Shown here: in pieces, positions 26,617 through 41,020 of the stretch | Layout of the letters: each line of letters begins with the position of its first letter | How positions within the stretch are numbered: the stretch's first letter is position 1 | Assembly: GCA_949130495.1 (NCBI GenBank) | Contig: CASBWL010000053.1 | Location: 1,054,001-1,118,000 of the forward strand | Length of the DNA stretch: 64,000 nt | Direction of reading: 5' to 3' | Source of the DNA: Sambucus nigra | Taxonomy: Eukaryota; Streptophyta; Magnoliopsida; Dipsacales; Adoxaceae | Program-made: the position numbers and the translations under genes | Notes under the pieces: model-generated | Database searches by the model: none | What the model was told of the DNA's origin: nothing | Seen by the model: the letters and a program-made list of their open reading frames with translations, nothing else

Positions 26617-29600
26617 CGTAGGAACTAAACCCACAGTCGCGGGTCTCCTGGTTGAAAGTACTACAGTAATTTGAGTATTTCTAGACTTAGGCTTAAAAAT
26701 ATGACGTTAGAGGGTGAAAACTCGAAACAGCCTTCGAACGGTCCCGTGGGTGGCACCAACACCTCCCACGGGACAAATGTAACTTGTAGTAACTGACCCC
26801 GCACCTTCGGGTCTCCCGGTTTGAGAATATGACGGTAATTTACATACTTCTACACTTAAGCAAAACATGACATTAGAGGGTGAAAACTTGAAACGTCCCC
26901 TGAACGGTCTCGTGGGTAGCACCAACACCTCCCACAGGACCAAGGTAACTGTTAGGAACTGACCCCGCAGCAGAGGGCCTCCCGGTTTGACAATACGATG
27001 GTAATTTTCATATTTCTAGACATAGGATTAAAAACATGGTGTTAGAGGGTGAGAACTAGAAACAGCCACCATACGTCCTCGTGGGTGGAACCAACACCTC
27101 CAACGGGACCAATGTAACTCGTAGGAACTGACCCCACATTTGTGGGACTCCTGATTTGAGAATTCGACAGTAATTTGTATAATTCTTGACTTAGGCTTAA
27201 AAACATGGCGTTAGAGGGTGAAAACTCGAAACAACACCCGACCGGCCCCGGAGGTTAAACCAACACCTCCCACGGGACAAAGTTAACTCGTATGAAGTGA
27301 CCCCGTAGCCACGGAACACCCAATTTGAGAATACGATGATAATTTTCATTTTTCTAGATTTAGGCCTAAAAATATGGTGTTAGAGATTGAAAACTCTAAA
27401 CAGCCCCCGAACGGCCCCGTGGGTGGCACCAACAACTCCCACGGGACCAAGGTAACTCGTAGGAACTGATCCCGCAGCCGCGGGTCTCCTGGTTTGAGAG
27501 TACTACAGTAATTTGAGTATTTTTAGACTTAGGCTTAAAAATATGACGTTAGAGGGTGAAAACTCGAAACATCCTTCGAACGTTCTCTTGGGTGGCACCA
27601 ACCCCTCCCACGGGACAAATGTAACTTGTAGGAAGTGACCCCGCAGCCGCGGGTCTCCCGGTTTGAGAATACGACGGTAATTTATGTACTTCTAGACTTA
27701 AGCAAAACATGGAATTAAAGGGTGAAAACTTGAAACGTCCCCCGAACGGTCCCGTGGGTGGCACCAACACCTCCCACAGTACCAAGGCAACTCTTAGGAA
27801 CTGACCCCGCAGAAGAGGGCTTCCCGTTTTGAGAATACGATGGTAATTTTCATATTTCTAGACTTAGGCTTAAAAACATGGCGTTAGAGGGTGAGAACTA
27901 GAAACAGCCACCGTACGTCCTCGTGGGTGGCACCAACACCTCCCACGGGGCCAATGTAACTCGGAGGAACTGACCCCACAGTTGCGGGACTCCCGATTTG
28001 AGAATTCGACGGTAATTTGTATAATTCTTGACTTATGCTTAAAAACATGGCGTTAGAGGGTGAAAACTAGAAACAGCCCCCGAAAGGCCCCGTGGGTGGC
28101 ACCAACACCTCCCATGGGTCAAAGGTAAGTCGTAGAAACTGACCCTACAGCCGCGGGACACCAGTTTGTGATTTTGATGGTAATTTGCATATTTCTAGAC
28201 ACGGGCATAAAAACATGGCGTTAGAGGGTGAAAACTCGAAACAGCCGCCGAACGTACCCGTGGGTGGCACCAACACCTCCCACGGACCAATGTAACTCGT
28301 AGGAACAGACCCCGCAGCCGCAGGACTCCCGATTTGAGAATACAATGGTAATTTTCATATTTTTAGACATAGGCCTAAAAACATGGCGTTAGAGGGTGAA
28401 AACTCGAAACAACCCTCTAATGTCCCCGTGGGTGGCACCAACACCTCCCACGGACCAATGTAACTCGGAGGAACTAATCCCGCAGTCGCGGGACTCCCGG
28501 TCACCGAATACGATGATAATTTGCATACTTCTAGACTTAGGCCTAAAAACATGGCGTTAAAGGGTGAGAACTAGAAAGAGTCCCCGAACGTTCCCGTGGG
28601 TGGCACCAACACTTCCCAGGCAACCTTTGTAACTCGTAGGAACTGACCTCGCAGCTGCGGGACTCCCAGTTTGAGAATATGATAATAATTTGCATATTTC
28701 TAGACTTAGGCTTAAAAATATGGCGTTAGAAGGTGAGAACTCGAAACAGCCCTATAAGGACCCCGTGGGTGGCACCAACACCTCCCACGGGACCAAGGTA
28801 AGTCGTAGGAACTGACCCCGTAGTCGCGGGACTCTCGGTTTGAGAGTACGATGATAATTTGCATATTTCTAGATTTAAGCCTAAAAACATGGTGTTAGAG
28901 GGTGAAAACTCGAAACTGCCTTCGAACGGTCCCGTGGGTGGTACCAACACCTCCCACGGGATAGATGTAACTTGTAGGAACTGACCCCACAGCCGCGGGT
29001 CTCCCGGTTTGAGAATACGACGGTAATTTACATACTTCTACACTTAAGCAAAACATGGCATTAGAGGGTGAAAACTTGAAACGTCCCCTGAACGGTCTCT
29101 TGGGTAGCACCAACACCTCCCACAGGACCAAGGTAACTCTTAGGAACTGACCCCGCAGCAGAGGGCCTCTCGTTTTGAGCATACGATGGTAATTTTCATA
29201 TTTCTAGACTTAGGCTTAAAAACATGGCGTTAGAGGGTGAGAACTAGAAACAGCCACCGTACGTCCTCGTGGGTGGCACCAACACCTCCCACGGGGCCAA
29301 TGTAACTCGGAGGAACTGACCCCACAGTTGCGGGAGTCCCGATTTGAGAATTCGACGCTAATTTGTATAATTCTTGACTTAGTCTTAAAAACATGGCGTT
29401 AGAGGGTGAAAACTAGAAACAGCCCCCGAACGGCCCCGTGGGTGGCACCAACACCTCCCGTGGGACAAAGGTAAGTCGTAGAAACTGACCCTCCAGCCGC
29501 GGGACACCGAGTTTGAGAATACGATGGTAATTTGCTTATTTCTAGACATAGGCTTAAAAACATGGCGTTAGAGGGTGAAAACTCGAAACAGCCCCCGAAC

Positions 29601-30300
29601 GTACCCGTCGGTGGCACCAACACCTCCCACGGACCAATGTAACTCGTAGGAACAGACCCGGCAGCCGCAGGACTCCCGGTTTGAGAATATGACAATAATT
29701 CGCATATTTCTAGACTTAGGCTTAAAAACATGGCGTTAGAAGGTGAGAACTCGAAACAACCCTATAACGACCCCGTGGGTGGCACCCACACCTCCCACGG
29801 GACCAAGGTAAGTCGTACGAACTAACCCCGCAGCCGCGGGACTCTCGGTTTGAGATTACGATGATAATTTGTATATTTCTAGATTTAAGCCTAAAAACAA
29901 GGTGTTTGAGGGTGAACACTCGAAACAGCCCCCGAACGGCCCCGTGGGTGGCACCAACACCTCTCACGGGACCAAGGTAAGTCGTAGGAACTAAACCCAC
30001 AGCCGCGGGTCTCCTGGTTTGAGAGTACTACACTAATTTGAGTATTTCTAGACTTAGGATTAAAAATATGACGTTAGAGGATGAAAACTCGAAACAGCCT
30101 TCGAACGGTCCCGTGGGTGGCACCAACACCTCCCACGGGACGAATGTAACTTGTAATAACTGACCCCACAGCCGCGGGTCTCCCGGTTTGAGAATACGAT
30201 AGTAATTTACATACTTCTACACTTAAGCAAAACATGGCATTAGAGGGTGAAAACTTGAAACGTCCCCTGAACGTTCTCATGGGTAGCACCAACACCTCCC
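26617..30300 (+). repeat. Region D: 20-monomer HOR, copy 2 and start of the next
   Basis: Landmarks at 26,854, 27,696, 29,042 and 30,221 give internal spacings of 842, 1,346 and 1,179 bp (5, 8 and 7 monomers). The total is again 20 monomers (26,854 to 30,221 is 3,367 bp), but it is divided differently from copy 1 (5+8+7 against 5+9+6), because one monomer was lost near 28.9 kb and one differs near 26.6/29.9 kb. Near 30.07-30.65 kb the monomers resemble 25.70-26.25 kb more closely, so the boundary to region E is mosaic. Confidence 0.7.
28895..28920 (+). other. Hybrid monomer marking loss of one monomer
   Basis: A monomer of the GGTGTTAGAGGGTG type switches within GAAAACTCGAAAC to the CTTCGAACGGTCCC type. 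In the sister copy (25.53-25.72 kb) these two halves belong to adjacent monomers with one full monomer between the matching points. The shift between copies drops from 3,366 to 3,197 bp across this site, as expected for deletion of one monomer by unequal crossing over at identical sequence. Confidence 0.75.
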
Positions 30301-32808
30301 ACAGGACCAAGGTAACTCGTAGGAAATGACCCCGCAGTAGAGGGCCTCCCGTTTTGAGAATACGATGGTAATTTTCATATTTCTAGAATTAGGCTGAAAA
30401 ACATGGCGTTAGAGGGTGAGAACTAGAAACAGCCACAGTACGTCCTCGTGGGTGGCACCAACACCTCCCACGGGACCAATGTAACTCGAAGGAACTGACC
30501 CCACAGTTGCGGGACTCCCGATTTCAGAATTCGACGGTAATTTGTATAATTCTTGACTTAGGCTTAAAAACATGGCGTTAGAGGGTGAAAAGTTGAAACA
30601 ACACCCGAACGGCCCCGTGGGTGGCACCAACACCTCCCACGGGACCAAGGTAACTCGTAGGAACTGACCCTGCAGCCGCGGGACACCCGATTTGAGAATA
30701 CGATAGTAATTTGCATATTTCTAGACATAGGCTTAAAAACATGGCGTTAGAGGGTGAAAACTCGAAACAGCCCCCGAACATCCCCGTGGGTGGCACCAAC
30801 ACCTCCCACGGGACCAATGTAACTCGTAGGAACTGACCCCGCAGCCGCAGGACTCCCGGTTTAAGAATACGACGTTAATTTGCATATTTTTAAAATTAGG
30901 CTTAAAAACATGGCGTTAGAGGGTGAAAAGTCGAAACAACCCTCTAACATCCCCTTGGGTGGCACTAACACCTCCCACGGACCAATGTAACTCGGAGGAA
31001 CTGACCCCGTAGCCGCGGGACTCTCGATTTGAGAGTAAGATGATTATTTGCATATTTCTAGATTTAGGCCTAAAAACATGGTGTTAGAGGGTGTAAACTC
31101 GAAACAGCCCCGAACGGCCCCCTGGGTGGCACCAACACCTCCCACGGGACCAAAGTAACTCGTAGGAACTGAACTCGCAGCCGCGGGTTTCCTGGTTTGA
31201 GAGCACTACCGTAATTTGAGTATTTCTAGACTTAGGCTTAAAAATATGACGTTAGAGGGTGAAAACTCGAAACAGCCTTCGAACGGTCCCGTGGGTTGCA
31301 CCAACACCTCCCACGGGACAAATGTAACTTATAGGAACTGACCCCGCAGCCGCGGGTCTCCCGGTTTGAGAATACGACGGTAATTTATATTCTTCTAGAC
31401 TTAAGCAAAACATGGCATTAGAGGGTGAAAACTTGAAACATCCCCCGAACGGTCCCGTGTGTGGCACCAACACCTCCCACAGGACCAAGGTAACTCTTAG
31501 GAACTGACCCCGCAGCAGAGGGCCTCTCGGATTGAGAATACGATGGTAATTTTCATATTTCTAGACTTAGGTTTAAAAACATGGCGTTAGAGGTTGAGAA
31601 CTAGAAACAGCCATCATACGTCCTCGTGGGTGGCACCAACACCTCCCACGGGACCAATGTAACTCGTAGGAACTGACCCCACATTTGTGGGACTCCTGAT
31701 TTGAGAATTCGTCAGTAATTTGTATAATTCTTGACTTGAGCTTAAAAACATGGCGTTAGAGGGTGAAAACTTGTAACAACACCCGAACGGCCCCGGGGAT
31801 GGCACCAACACCTCCCACGGGACAAAGGTAACTCGTATGAACTGACCCCGCAGTCGCGGGACACCCGATTTGAGAATACGATGATAATTTGCATATTTCT
31901 AGATTTAGGCCTAAAAACATGGTGTTTGAGACGGAAAACTCGAAATAGCCCCGGAAAGGCCCCGTGGGTGGCATCAACACCTCCCACGGGACCAATGTAA
32001 CTCGTACGAACTGAACCCGCAACCGCAGGTCTCCTGGTTTGAGAGTACTGTAGTAATTTGAGTATTTTTAGACTTAGGCTTAAAAATATGACGTTAGAGG
32101 GTGGAAAATCGAAACAGCCTTCGAACGGTCCCGTGGGTGGCACCAACACCTCCCACGGGACAAATGTAACTTGTAAGAACTAACCCCGCAGCCGCGGGTC
32201 TCCCGGTTTAAGAATACGACGGTAATTTACGTACTTTTAGATTTAAGCAAAACATGGCATTAGAGGGTGAAAACTTGAAACGTTCCCCGAACGGTCCCGT
32301 GGGTGGCACCAACACCTCTGATAGGATCAAGGTAACTCTTAGGAACTGACCCCGCAGCAGAGGGCCTCCCGTTTTGAGAATACGATGGTAATTTTCATAT
32401 TTCTAGACTTAGGCTTAAAAACATGGCGTTAGAGGGTGAGAACTAGAAACATCCACCGTACATCCTCGTGGGTGGCACCCACACCTCCCACGGGACCAAT
32501 GTAACTCGAAGGAACTGACCCCACAGTTGGGGGACTCCCGATTTGAGAATTCGATGGTAATTTGTATAATTCTTGACTTAGGCTTAAAAACATGGCGTTA
32601 CAGGGTGAAAAGTTGAAACAACACCCGAACGGCCCCGTGGGTGGGACCAACACCTCCCACGGGACCCAGGTAAGTCGTAGGAACTGACCCTGCAGCCGCG
32701 GGACACCCGATTTGAGAATACGATAGTAATTTGCATATTTCTAGACATAGGCCTAAAAACATGGCGTTAGAGGGTGAAAACTCGAAACAGCCCCCGAACG
32801 TCCCTGTG

Positions 32809-32822
32809 GGTGGCAGCACCTC
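32809..32822 (+). other. 3-bp deletion in the spacer of the large dyad
   Basis: GGTGGCAGCACCTCCC replaces the usual form, three bases shorter in the spacer. Both stem arms remain, although the left arm here reads CTGTGGG. Confidence 0.7.
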
Positions 32823-33416
32823 CCACGGGACCAATGTAACTCATAGGAACTGACCCCGCAGCCGCAGGACTCCCGGTTTGAGAATATGACGTTAATTTTC
32901 ATATTTTTAAATTTAGGCTTAAAAACATGGCGTTAGAGGGTGAAAACTCGAAACAGCCCTCTAACATCCCTGTGGGTGGCACTAACACCTCCCACGGACC
33001 AATGTAACTCGGAGGAACTGAACCCGTAGACGCGGGACTCTCGATTTGAGAGTAAGATGATTATTTGCATATTTCTAGATTTAGGCCTAAAAACATGGTG
33101 TTAGAGGGTGTAAACTCGAAACAGCCCCCGAACGGCCCCTTAGGTGGCACCAACACCTCCCACCGGACCAAGGTAACTCGTACGAACTGAACCCGCAACC
33201 GCAGGTCTCCTGGTTTGAGAGTACTACCGTAATTTGAGTATTTCTAGACTTAGGCTTAAAAATATGACGTTAGAGGGTGAAAACTCGAAACAGCCTTCGA
33301 ACGGTCCCGTGGGTGGCACCAACACCTCCCACGGGACAAATGTAACTTATAGGAACTGACCCCGTAGCCGCGGGTCTCCTAGTTTGAGAATACGACGGTA
33401 ATTTACATTCTTCTAG

Positions 33417-34594
33417 ACTTAAGCAAAACATGGCATTAGAGGGTGAAAACTTGAAAAGTCCCCTGAACGGTGCCGTGGGTGGCACCAACACCTCCCACAG
33501 GACCAAGGTAACTCTTAGGAACAAACCCCGCAGCAGAGGGCCTCTCGGATTGAGAATACAATGGTAATTTTCAAATTTCTAGACTTAGTCTTAAAAACAT
33601 GGCGTTAGGGGTTGAGAACTAGAAACAGTCACCGTACGTCCTCGTGGGTGGCACCAACACCTCCCACGGGACCAATGTAACTCGTAGGAACTGACCCCAC
33701 ATTTGCGGGACTCCTAATTTGAGAATTCGTCAGTAATTTGTATAATTCTTGACTTCGGCTTAAAAACATGGCGTTAGAGGGTGAAAACTCGAAACAACAC
33801 CCGAACGGCCCCGGGGGTGGCACCAACACCTCCCACGGGACAAAGGTAACTCATATGAACTGACCCTGCAGCTGCGGGACACCCGATTTGAGAATACGAT
33901 GATAATTTGCATATTTCTAGATTTAGGCCTAAAAACATGGTGTTAGAGACTGAAAACTCGAAACAGCCCCGGGAAAGGCCCCGTGGGTGGCACCAACACC
34001 TCCCACGGGACAAATGTAACTTATAGGAACTGACCCCGCAGTCGTGGGTCTCCCGGTTTGAGAATACGACGGTAATTTACGTACTTATAGACTTAAGCAA
34101 AACATGGCATTAGAGGGTGAAAACTTGAAATGTCCCCCGAACGGTCCCGTGGGTGGCACCAACACCTCCCACAGGACTAAGGTAACTCTTAGGAACAGAC
34201 CCCGCAGCAGAGGGACACCCGATTTGAGAATACGCTGATAATTTGCATATTTCTAGATTTAGGCCTAAAAACATGGTGTCAGAGACTGAAAACTCGAAAC
34301 AGCCCTGGAAAGGCCCCGTGGGTGGCATCAACACCTCCCACGGGACCAATGTAACTCGTACGAACTGAACCCTCAACTGCGGGTCTCCTGGTTTGAGAGT
34401 ACTGCAGTAATTTGAGTATTTTTAGACTTAGGCTTAAAAATATGACGTTAGAGGGTGGAAAATCGAAACAGCCTTCGAACGGTCCTGTGGGTGGCACCAA
34501 CACCTCCCACGGGACAAATGTAACTTGTAGGAACTATCCCCGCAGCCGCGGGTCTCCCGGTTTGAGAATACGATGGTAATTTACGTACTTTTAA
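33417..34594 (+). repeat. 7-mer module split 4+3 by an extra short monomer
   Basis: The expected 7-monomer interval (about 1,178 bp) contains an additional CTTAAGCAAAAC monomer at 34,091, dividing it into 674 and 504 bp. The flanking monomers are hybrids. Near 33,965-34,015 a GAGACTGAAAAC monomer changes to one ending in GGGACAAATG. Near 34,205-34,220 a CAGCAGAGGG monomer changes to ACACCCGATTTGAG. The total length is unchanged, so this looks like replacement by conversion or a double exchange rather than simple insertion. Confidence 0.7.
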
Positions 34595-37500
34595 ACTTAA
34601 GCAAAACATGGCATTAGAGGGTGAAAACTTGAAACGTCCCCCGAACGGTCCCGTGGGTGGCACCAACACCTCCCACAGGACCAGGGTAACTCTTAGCAAC
34701 TGACCCCGCAGCAGAGGGCCTACCGTTTTGAGAATACGATGGTAATTTTCATATTTCTAGACTTAGGCGTAAAAACATGGCGTTAGAGGTTGAGAACTAG
34801 AAACAGCCACCGTACGTCCTCGTGGGTGGCACCAACACCTCCCACGGGACCAATGTAACTCGTAGGAACTGACCCCACATTTGCGGGACTCCTGATTTGA
34901 GAATTCGTCAGTAATTTGTATAATTCTTGACTTCGGCTTAAAAACATGGCGTTAGAGGGTGAAAACACGAAACAACACCCGAACGGCCCCGGGGGTGGCA
35001 CGAACACCTCCCACGGGACAAAGGTAACTCGTATGAACTGACCCTGCAGCCGTGGGACACCCGATTTGAGAATACGATGATAATTTGCATATTTCTAGAT
35101 TTAGGCCTAAAAACATGGTGTTAGAGACTGAAAACTCGAAACAGCCCCGGAAAGGGCCCGTGGGTGGCATCAACACCTCCCTCGGGACCAATGTAACTGG
35201 TACGAACTGAACCCGCAACCGCGGGTCTCCTGGTTTGAGAGTACTGCAGTAATTTGAGTATTTTTAGACATAGGCTTAAAATTATGACGTTAGAGGGTGG
35301 AAAATCGAAACAGCCTTCGAACGGTCCCGTGGGTGGCACCAACACCTCCCACGGGACAAATGTAACTTGTAAGAACTAACCCCGCAGCCGCGGGTCTCCC
35401 GGTTTGAGAATACGACGGTAATTTACGTACTTTTAGACTTAAGCAAAACATGGCATTAGAGGGTGAAAACTTGAAACGTCCCCCGAACGGACCCGTGGGT
35501 GGAACCAACACCTCCCACAGGACCAAGGTAACTCTTAGGAACTGACCCCGCAGCAGAGGGCCTCCCGTTTTGAGAATATGATGGTAATTTTCATATTTCT
35601 AGACTTAGGCTTAAAAACATGGCGTTAGAGGGTGAGAACAAGAAACAGCCACCGTACGTCCTCGTGGGTGGCACCAACACCTCCCACGAAACCAATGTAA
35701 CTCGAAGGAACTGACCCCACAGTTGCGGGACTCCCGATTTGAGAATTCGACTGTAATTTGTATAATTCTTGACTTAGGCTTAAAAACATGGCGTTAGAGG
35801 GTGAAAAGTTGGAACAACACCCGAACGGCCCCGTGGGTGGCACCAACACCTCCCACGGGACCAAGGTAACTCGTAGGAACTGACCCTGCAGCCGCGGGAC
35901 ACCCGATTTGAGAATACGATAGTAATTTGCATATTTCTAGACATAGGCCTAAAAACATGGCGTTAGAGGGTGAAAACTCGAAACAGCCCCCGAACGTCCC
36001 CATGGGTGGCACCAACACCTCCCACGGGACCAATGTAACTCGTAGGAACTGACCCCGCAGCCGCAGGACTCCCGGTTTGAGAATATGACGTTAATTTGCA
36101 TATTTTTTAAATTAGGCTTAAAAACATGGCGTTAGAGGGTGAAAACTCGAAACAGCCCTCTAACATCCCTGTGGGTGGCACTAACACCTCCCACGGACCA
36201 ATGTAACTCGGAGGAACTGACCCCGTAGCCGCGGGACTCTCGATTTGAGAGTAAGATGATTATTTGCATATTTCTAGATTTAGCCCTAAAAACATGGTGT
36301 TAGAGGGTGTAAACTCGAAACAGCCCCCGAACGGCCCCTTGGGTGGCACCAACACCTCCCACGGGACCAAGGTAACTCATAGGAACTGAACTCGCAGCCG
36401 CGGGTCTCCTGGTTTGAGAGTACTATCGTAATTTGGGTATTTCTAGACTTAGGCTTAAAAATATGACGTTAGAGGGTGAAAACTCGAAACAGCCTCCGAA
36501 CGGTCCCGTCGGTGGCACCAACACCTCCCATGGGACAAATGTAACTTATAGGAACTGACCCCGCAGCCGCGGGTCTCCTGGTTTAAGAATACAACGGTAA
36601 TTTATATTCTTTTAGACTTAAGCATAACATGGCATTAGAGGGTGAAAACTTGAAATGTCTCCCGAACGGTCCCGTGGGTGGCACCAACACCTCCCACAGG
36701 ACCAAGGTAACTCTTAGGAACAGACCTCGCAGCAGAGGGGCTCTCGGATTGAGAATACAATGGTAATTTTCATATTTCTAAACTTAGGCTTAAAAACATG
36801 GCGTTAGGGGTTGAGAACTAGAAACAGCCACCGTACGTCCTCGTGGGTGGCACCAACACCTCCCACGGGACCAATGTAACTCGTAGGAACTGACCCCACA
36901 TTTGCGGGACTCCTGATTCGAGAATTCGTCAGTAATTTGTATAATTCTTGACTTCGGCTTAAAAACATGGCGTTAGAGGGTGAAAACTCGAAACAACACC
37001 CGAACGGCCCCGGGGGTGGCACGAACACCTCCCACGGGACAAAGGTAACTCGTAGGAACTGACCCCGTAGCCGCGGGACACCCGATTTGAGAATACGATG
37101 ATAATTTGCATATTTCTAAATTTAGGCCTAAAAACATAGTGTTAGAGACTGAAAACTCGAAACAGCCCCCGAACGGGCCCGTGGGTGGCATCAACACCTC
37201 CCACGGGACCAAGGTAACTCGTAGGAACTGACCCATAGCCGCGGGTCTCCTGGTTTGAGAGTACTAAAGTAATTTGAGTATTTTTAGACTTAGGCTTAAA
37301 AATATGACATTAGAGGGTGAAAAATTGAAACAGCCTTCGAACGGTCCCGTGGGTGGCACCAACACCTCCCACGGGACAAATGTAACTTGTAGGAACTAAC
37401 CCCGCAGCCGTGGGTCTCCCAGTTTGAGAATACGTCGGTAATTTACGTACTTCTAGACTTAAGCAAAACATGGCATTAGAGGGTGAAAACTTGAAACGTC

Positions 37501-38999
37501 CCCCGAACGGTCCCGTGGGTGGCACCAACACCTCCCACAGGACCAAGGTAACTCTTAGGAACAGACCCCGCAGCAGAGGGCCTCCCGTTTTGAGAATACG
37601 ATGGTAATTTTCATATTTCTAGACTTAGGCTTAAAAACATGGCGTTAGAGGTTGAGAACTAGAAACAGCCACCGTACGTCCTCGTGGGTGGCACCAACAC
37701 CTCCCACGGGACAATTGTAACTCGAAGGAACTGACCCCACAGTTGCGGGACTCCCGATTTGATAATTCGTCAGTAATTTGTATAATTCTTGACTTCGGCT
37801 TAAAAACATGGCGTTAGAGGGTGAAAACTCGAAACAACACCCGAACGGCCCCGGGGGTTGCACTAACACCTCCCACGGGACAAAGGTAACTCGTAGGAAC
37901 TGACCCAGCAGCCGCGGGACACCCGATTTGAGAATACGATACTAATTTGCATATTTCAAGACATATGCTTAAAACCATGGCGTTAGAGGGTGAAAACTCC
38001 AAACAGCCCCCGAACGTCCCCGTGGGTGGCACCAACACCTCCCACGGGACCAATGTAACTCGTAGGAACTGACCCCGCAGCCGCAAGACTCCCGGTTTGA
38101 GAATACGACGGTAATTTGCATATTTTTAAAATTAGGCTTAAAAACATGGCGTTAGAGGGTGAAAACTCGAAACAGCCCTCTAACATCCCCGTGGGTGGCA
38201 CTAACACCTCCCACGGACCAATGTAACTCGGGGGAACTGAACCCGTAGCCGCGGGACTCTCGATTTGAGAGTAATATGATTATTTGCATATTTCTAGATT
38301 TAGGCCTAAAAACATGGTGTTAGAGGGTGGAAACTCGAAACAGCCCCCGAACGGCCCCGTGGGTGGCACCAACACCTCCCACGGGACCAAGGTAAGTCGT
38401 AGGAACTAAACCCACAGCCGCGGGTCTCCTGGTCTGAGAGTACTACCGTAATTTGAGTATTTTTAGACTTAGGCTTAAAAATATGACGTTAGAGGGTGAA
38501 AACTCGAAACGGCCTTCGAACGGTCCCGTGGGTGGCACCATAACCTCCCACGGGACAAACGTAACTTATAGGAACTGACCCCGCAGCAGCGGGTCTCCTG
38601 GTTTGAGAATACAACGGTAATATACATTCTTCTAGACTTAAGCAAAATATGGCATTAGAGGGTGAAAACTTGAAACGTCCCCCGAACGGTCCCGTGGGAG
38701 GCACCAACACCTCCCACAGGACCAAGGTAACTCTTAGGAACTGACCCCGCAGCAGAGGGCCTCCCGTTTTGAGAATACGATGGTAATTTTCATATTTCTA
38801 GACTTAGGCTTAAAAACATGGCGTTAGAGGGTGAGAACTAGAAACAGCCACCGTACGTCCTCGTGGGTGGCACCAACACCTCCCACGGGACCAATGTAAC
38901 TCGTAGGAACTGACCCCACATTTGCGGGACTCCTGATTTGAGAATTCGATAGTAATTTGTATAATTCTTGACTTAGGATTAAAAACATGGCGTTAGAGG

Positions 39000-41020
39000 G
39001 TGAAAACTCGAAACAACACCCGAATGGCTCCAGGGGTTGCACCAACACCTCCCACGGGACAAAGGTAACTCGTAGGAACTGACCCCGTAGCCGCGGGACA
39101 CCCGATTTGAGAATACGATGATAATTTGCATATATGTAGATTTAGGCCTAAAAACATAGTGTTAGAGACTGAAAACTCGAAACAGCCCCCGAACGGGCCC
39201 CGTGGGTGGCATCAACACCTCCCACGGGACCAAGGTAACTCGTAGGAACTGAACCCACAGCTGCGGGTCTCCTGGTTTGAGAGTACTAAAGTAATTTGAG
39301 TATTTCTAGACTTAGGCTTAAAAATATGACGTTAGAGGGTGAAAAATCGAAAAAGCTTTCGAACGGTCCCGTGGGTGGCACCAACACCTCCCACGGGACA
39401 AATGTAACTTGTAGGAACTGACCCCGCAGCCGTGGGTCTCCCGGTTTGAGAATACGACGATAATTTACGTACTTCTAAACTTAAGCAAAACATGGCATTA
39501 GAGGGTGAAAACATGAAACGTCCCCCGAACGGTCCCGTGGGTGGCACCAACACCTCCCACAGGACCAAGGTAACTCTTAGGAACTGACCCCGCAGCAGAG
39601 GGCCTCTCGGATTGAGAATACAATGGAATTTTCATATTTCTAGACTTAGGCTTAAAAACATGGCGTTAGGGGTTGAGAACTAGAAACAACCACCGTACGT
39701 CCTCGTGGGTGGCACCAACACCTCCCACGGGACCAATGTAACTCGTAGGAACTGACCCCACATTTGCGGGACTCTTGATTTGAGAATTCGTCCGTAATTT
39801 GTATAATTCTTGACTTCGGCTTAAAAACATGGCGTTAGAGGGTGAAAACTCGAAACAACACCCGAACGGCCCCGGGGTTGCACCAACACCTCCCACGGGG
39901 CAAAGGTAACTCGTATGAACTGACCCCGCAGCCGCGGGACACCCGATTTGAGAATACGATGATAATTTGCATGTTTCTAGATTTAGGCCTAAAAACATGG
40001 TGTTAGAGACTGAAAAGTAGAAACAACCACCGTACGTCCTCCTGGGTGGCATCAACACCTCCCACGGGACCAATGTAACTCGTAGGAACTGACCCCACAT
40101 TTACGGGACTCCTGATTTGAGAATTCGTCAGTAATTTGTATAATTCTTGACTTCTGCTTAAAAACATGGCGTTAGAGGGTGAAAACTCAAAATAACACCC
40201 GAATGGCCCCGGGGGTGGCACCAACACCTCCCACGGGACAAAGGTAACTTGTATGAACTGACCCCGCAGCCGCGGGACACCCGATTTGAGAATACGATGA
40301 TAATTTGCATATTTCTAGATTTAGGCCTAAAAACATGGTGTTAGAGACTGAAAACTCGAAACAGCCCCCGAACGGCCCCATGGGTGGCATCAACACCTCC
40401 CACGGGACCAAGGTAACTCGTACGAACTGAACCCGGAACCGCGGGTCTCCTGGTTTGAGAGTACTACAGTAATTTGAGTATTTTTAGACTTAGGCTTAAA
40501 AATATGACGTTAGAGGGTGAAAAATCGAAACAGCCTTCGAACGGTCCCGTGGGTGGCACCAACACCTCCCACGGGACAAATGTAACTTGTAGGAACTAAC
40601 CCCGGAGCCGCGGGTCTCCCGGTTTGAGAATACGACGGTAATTTACGTACTTTTAGACTTAAGCAAAACATGGCATTAGAGGGTGAAAACTTGAAACGTC
40701 CCCCGAACGGTCCCTTGGGTGGCACCAACACCTCCCACAGGACCAAGGTAACTCTTAGGAACTGACCCCGTAGCAAAGGGCCACCCGTTTTGAGAATACA
40801 ATTGTAATTTTCATATTTCTAGACTTAGGCTTAAAAACATGGCGTTAGAGGGTGAGAACTAGAAACATCCACTTTACGTCCTCGTGGGTGGCACCAACAC
40901 CTCGCACAGGACCAATGTAACTTGAAGGAACTGACCCCACAGTTGCGGGACTCCCGATTTGAGAATTCGATGGAAATTTGTATAATTCTTGACTTAGGCT
41001 TAAAAACATGGCGTTAGAGG
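39000..41020 (+). repeat. Region E: 12-mer unit, near-identical pair, first copy
   Basis: Matches the next 2,021-2,022 bp closely, for example 39,332 with 41,353, 39,666 with 41,687 and 40,510 with 42,532. Few substitutions are visible (near 39,351, 39,512 and 39,689). It includes a hybrid monomer at 40,011-40,030 where a GAGACTGAAAA head joins a GTAGAAACAACCACC tail. Limits are judged from where similarity falls. Confidence 0.75.
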
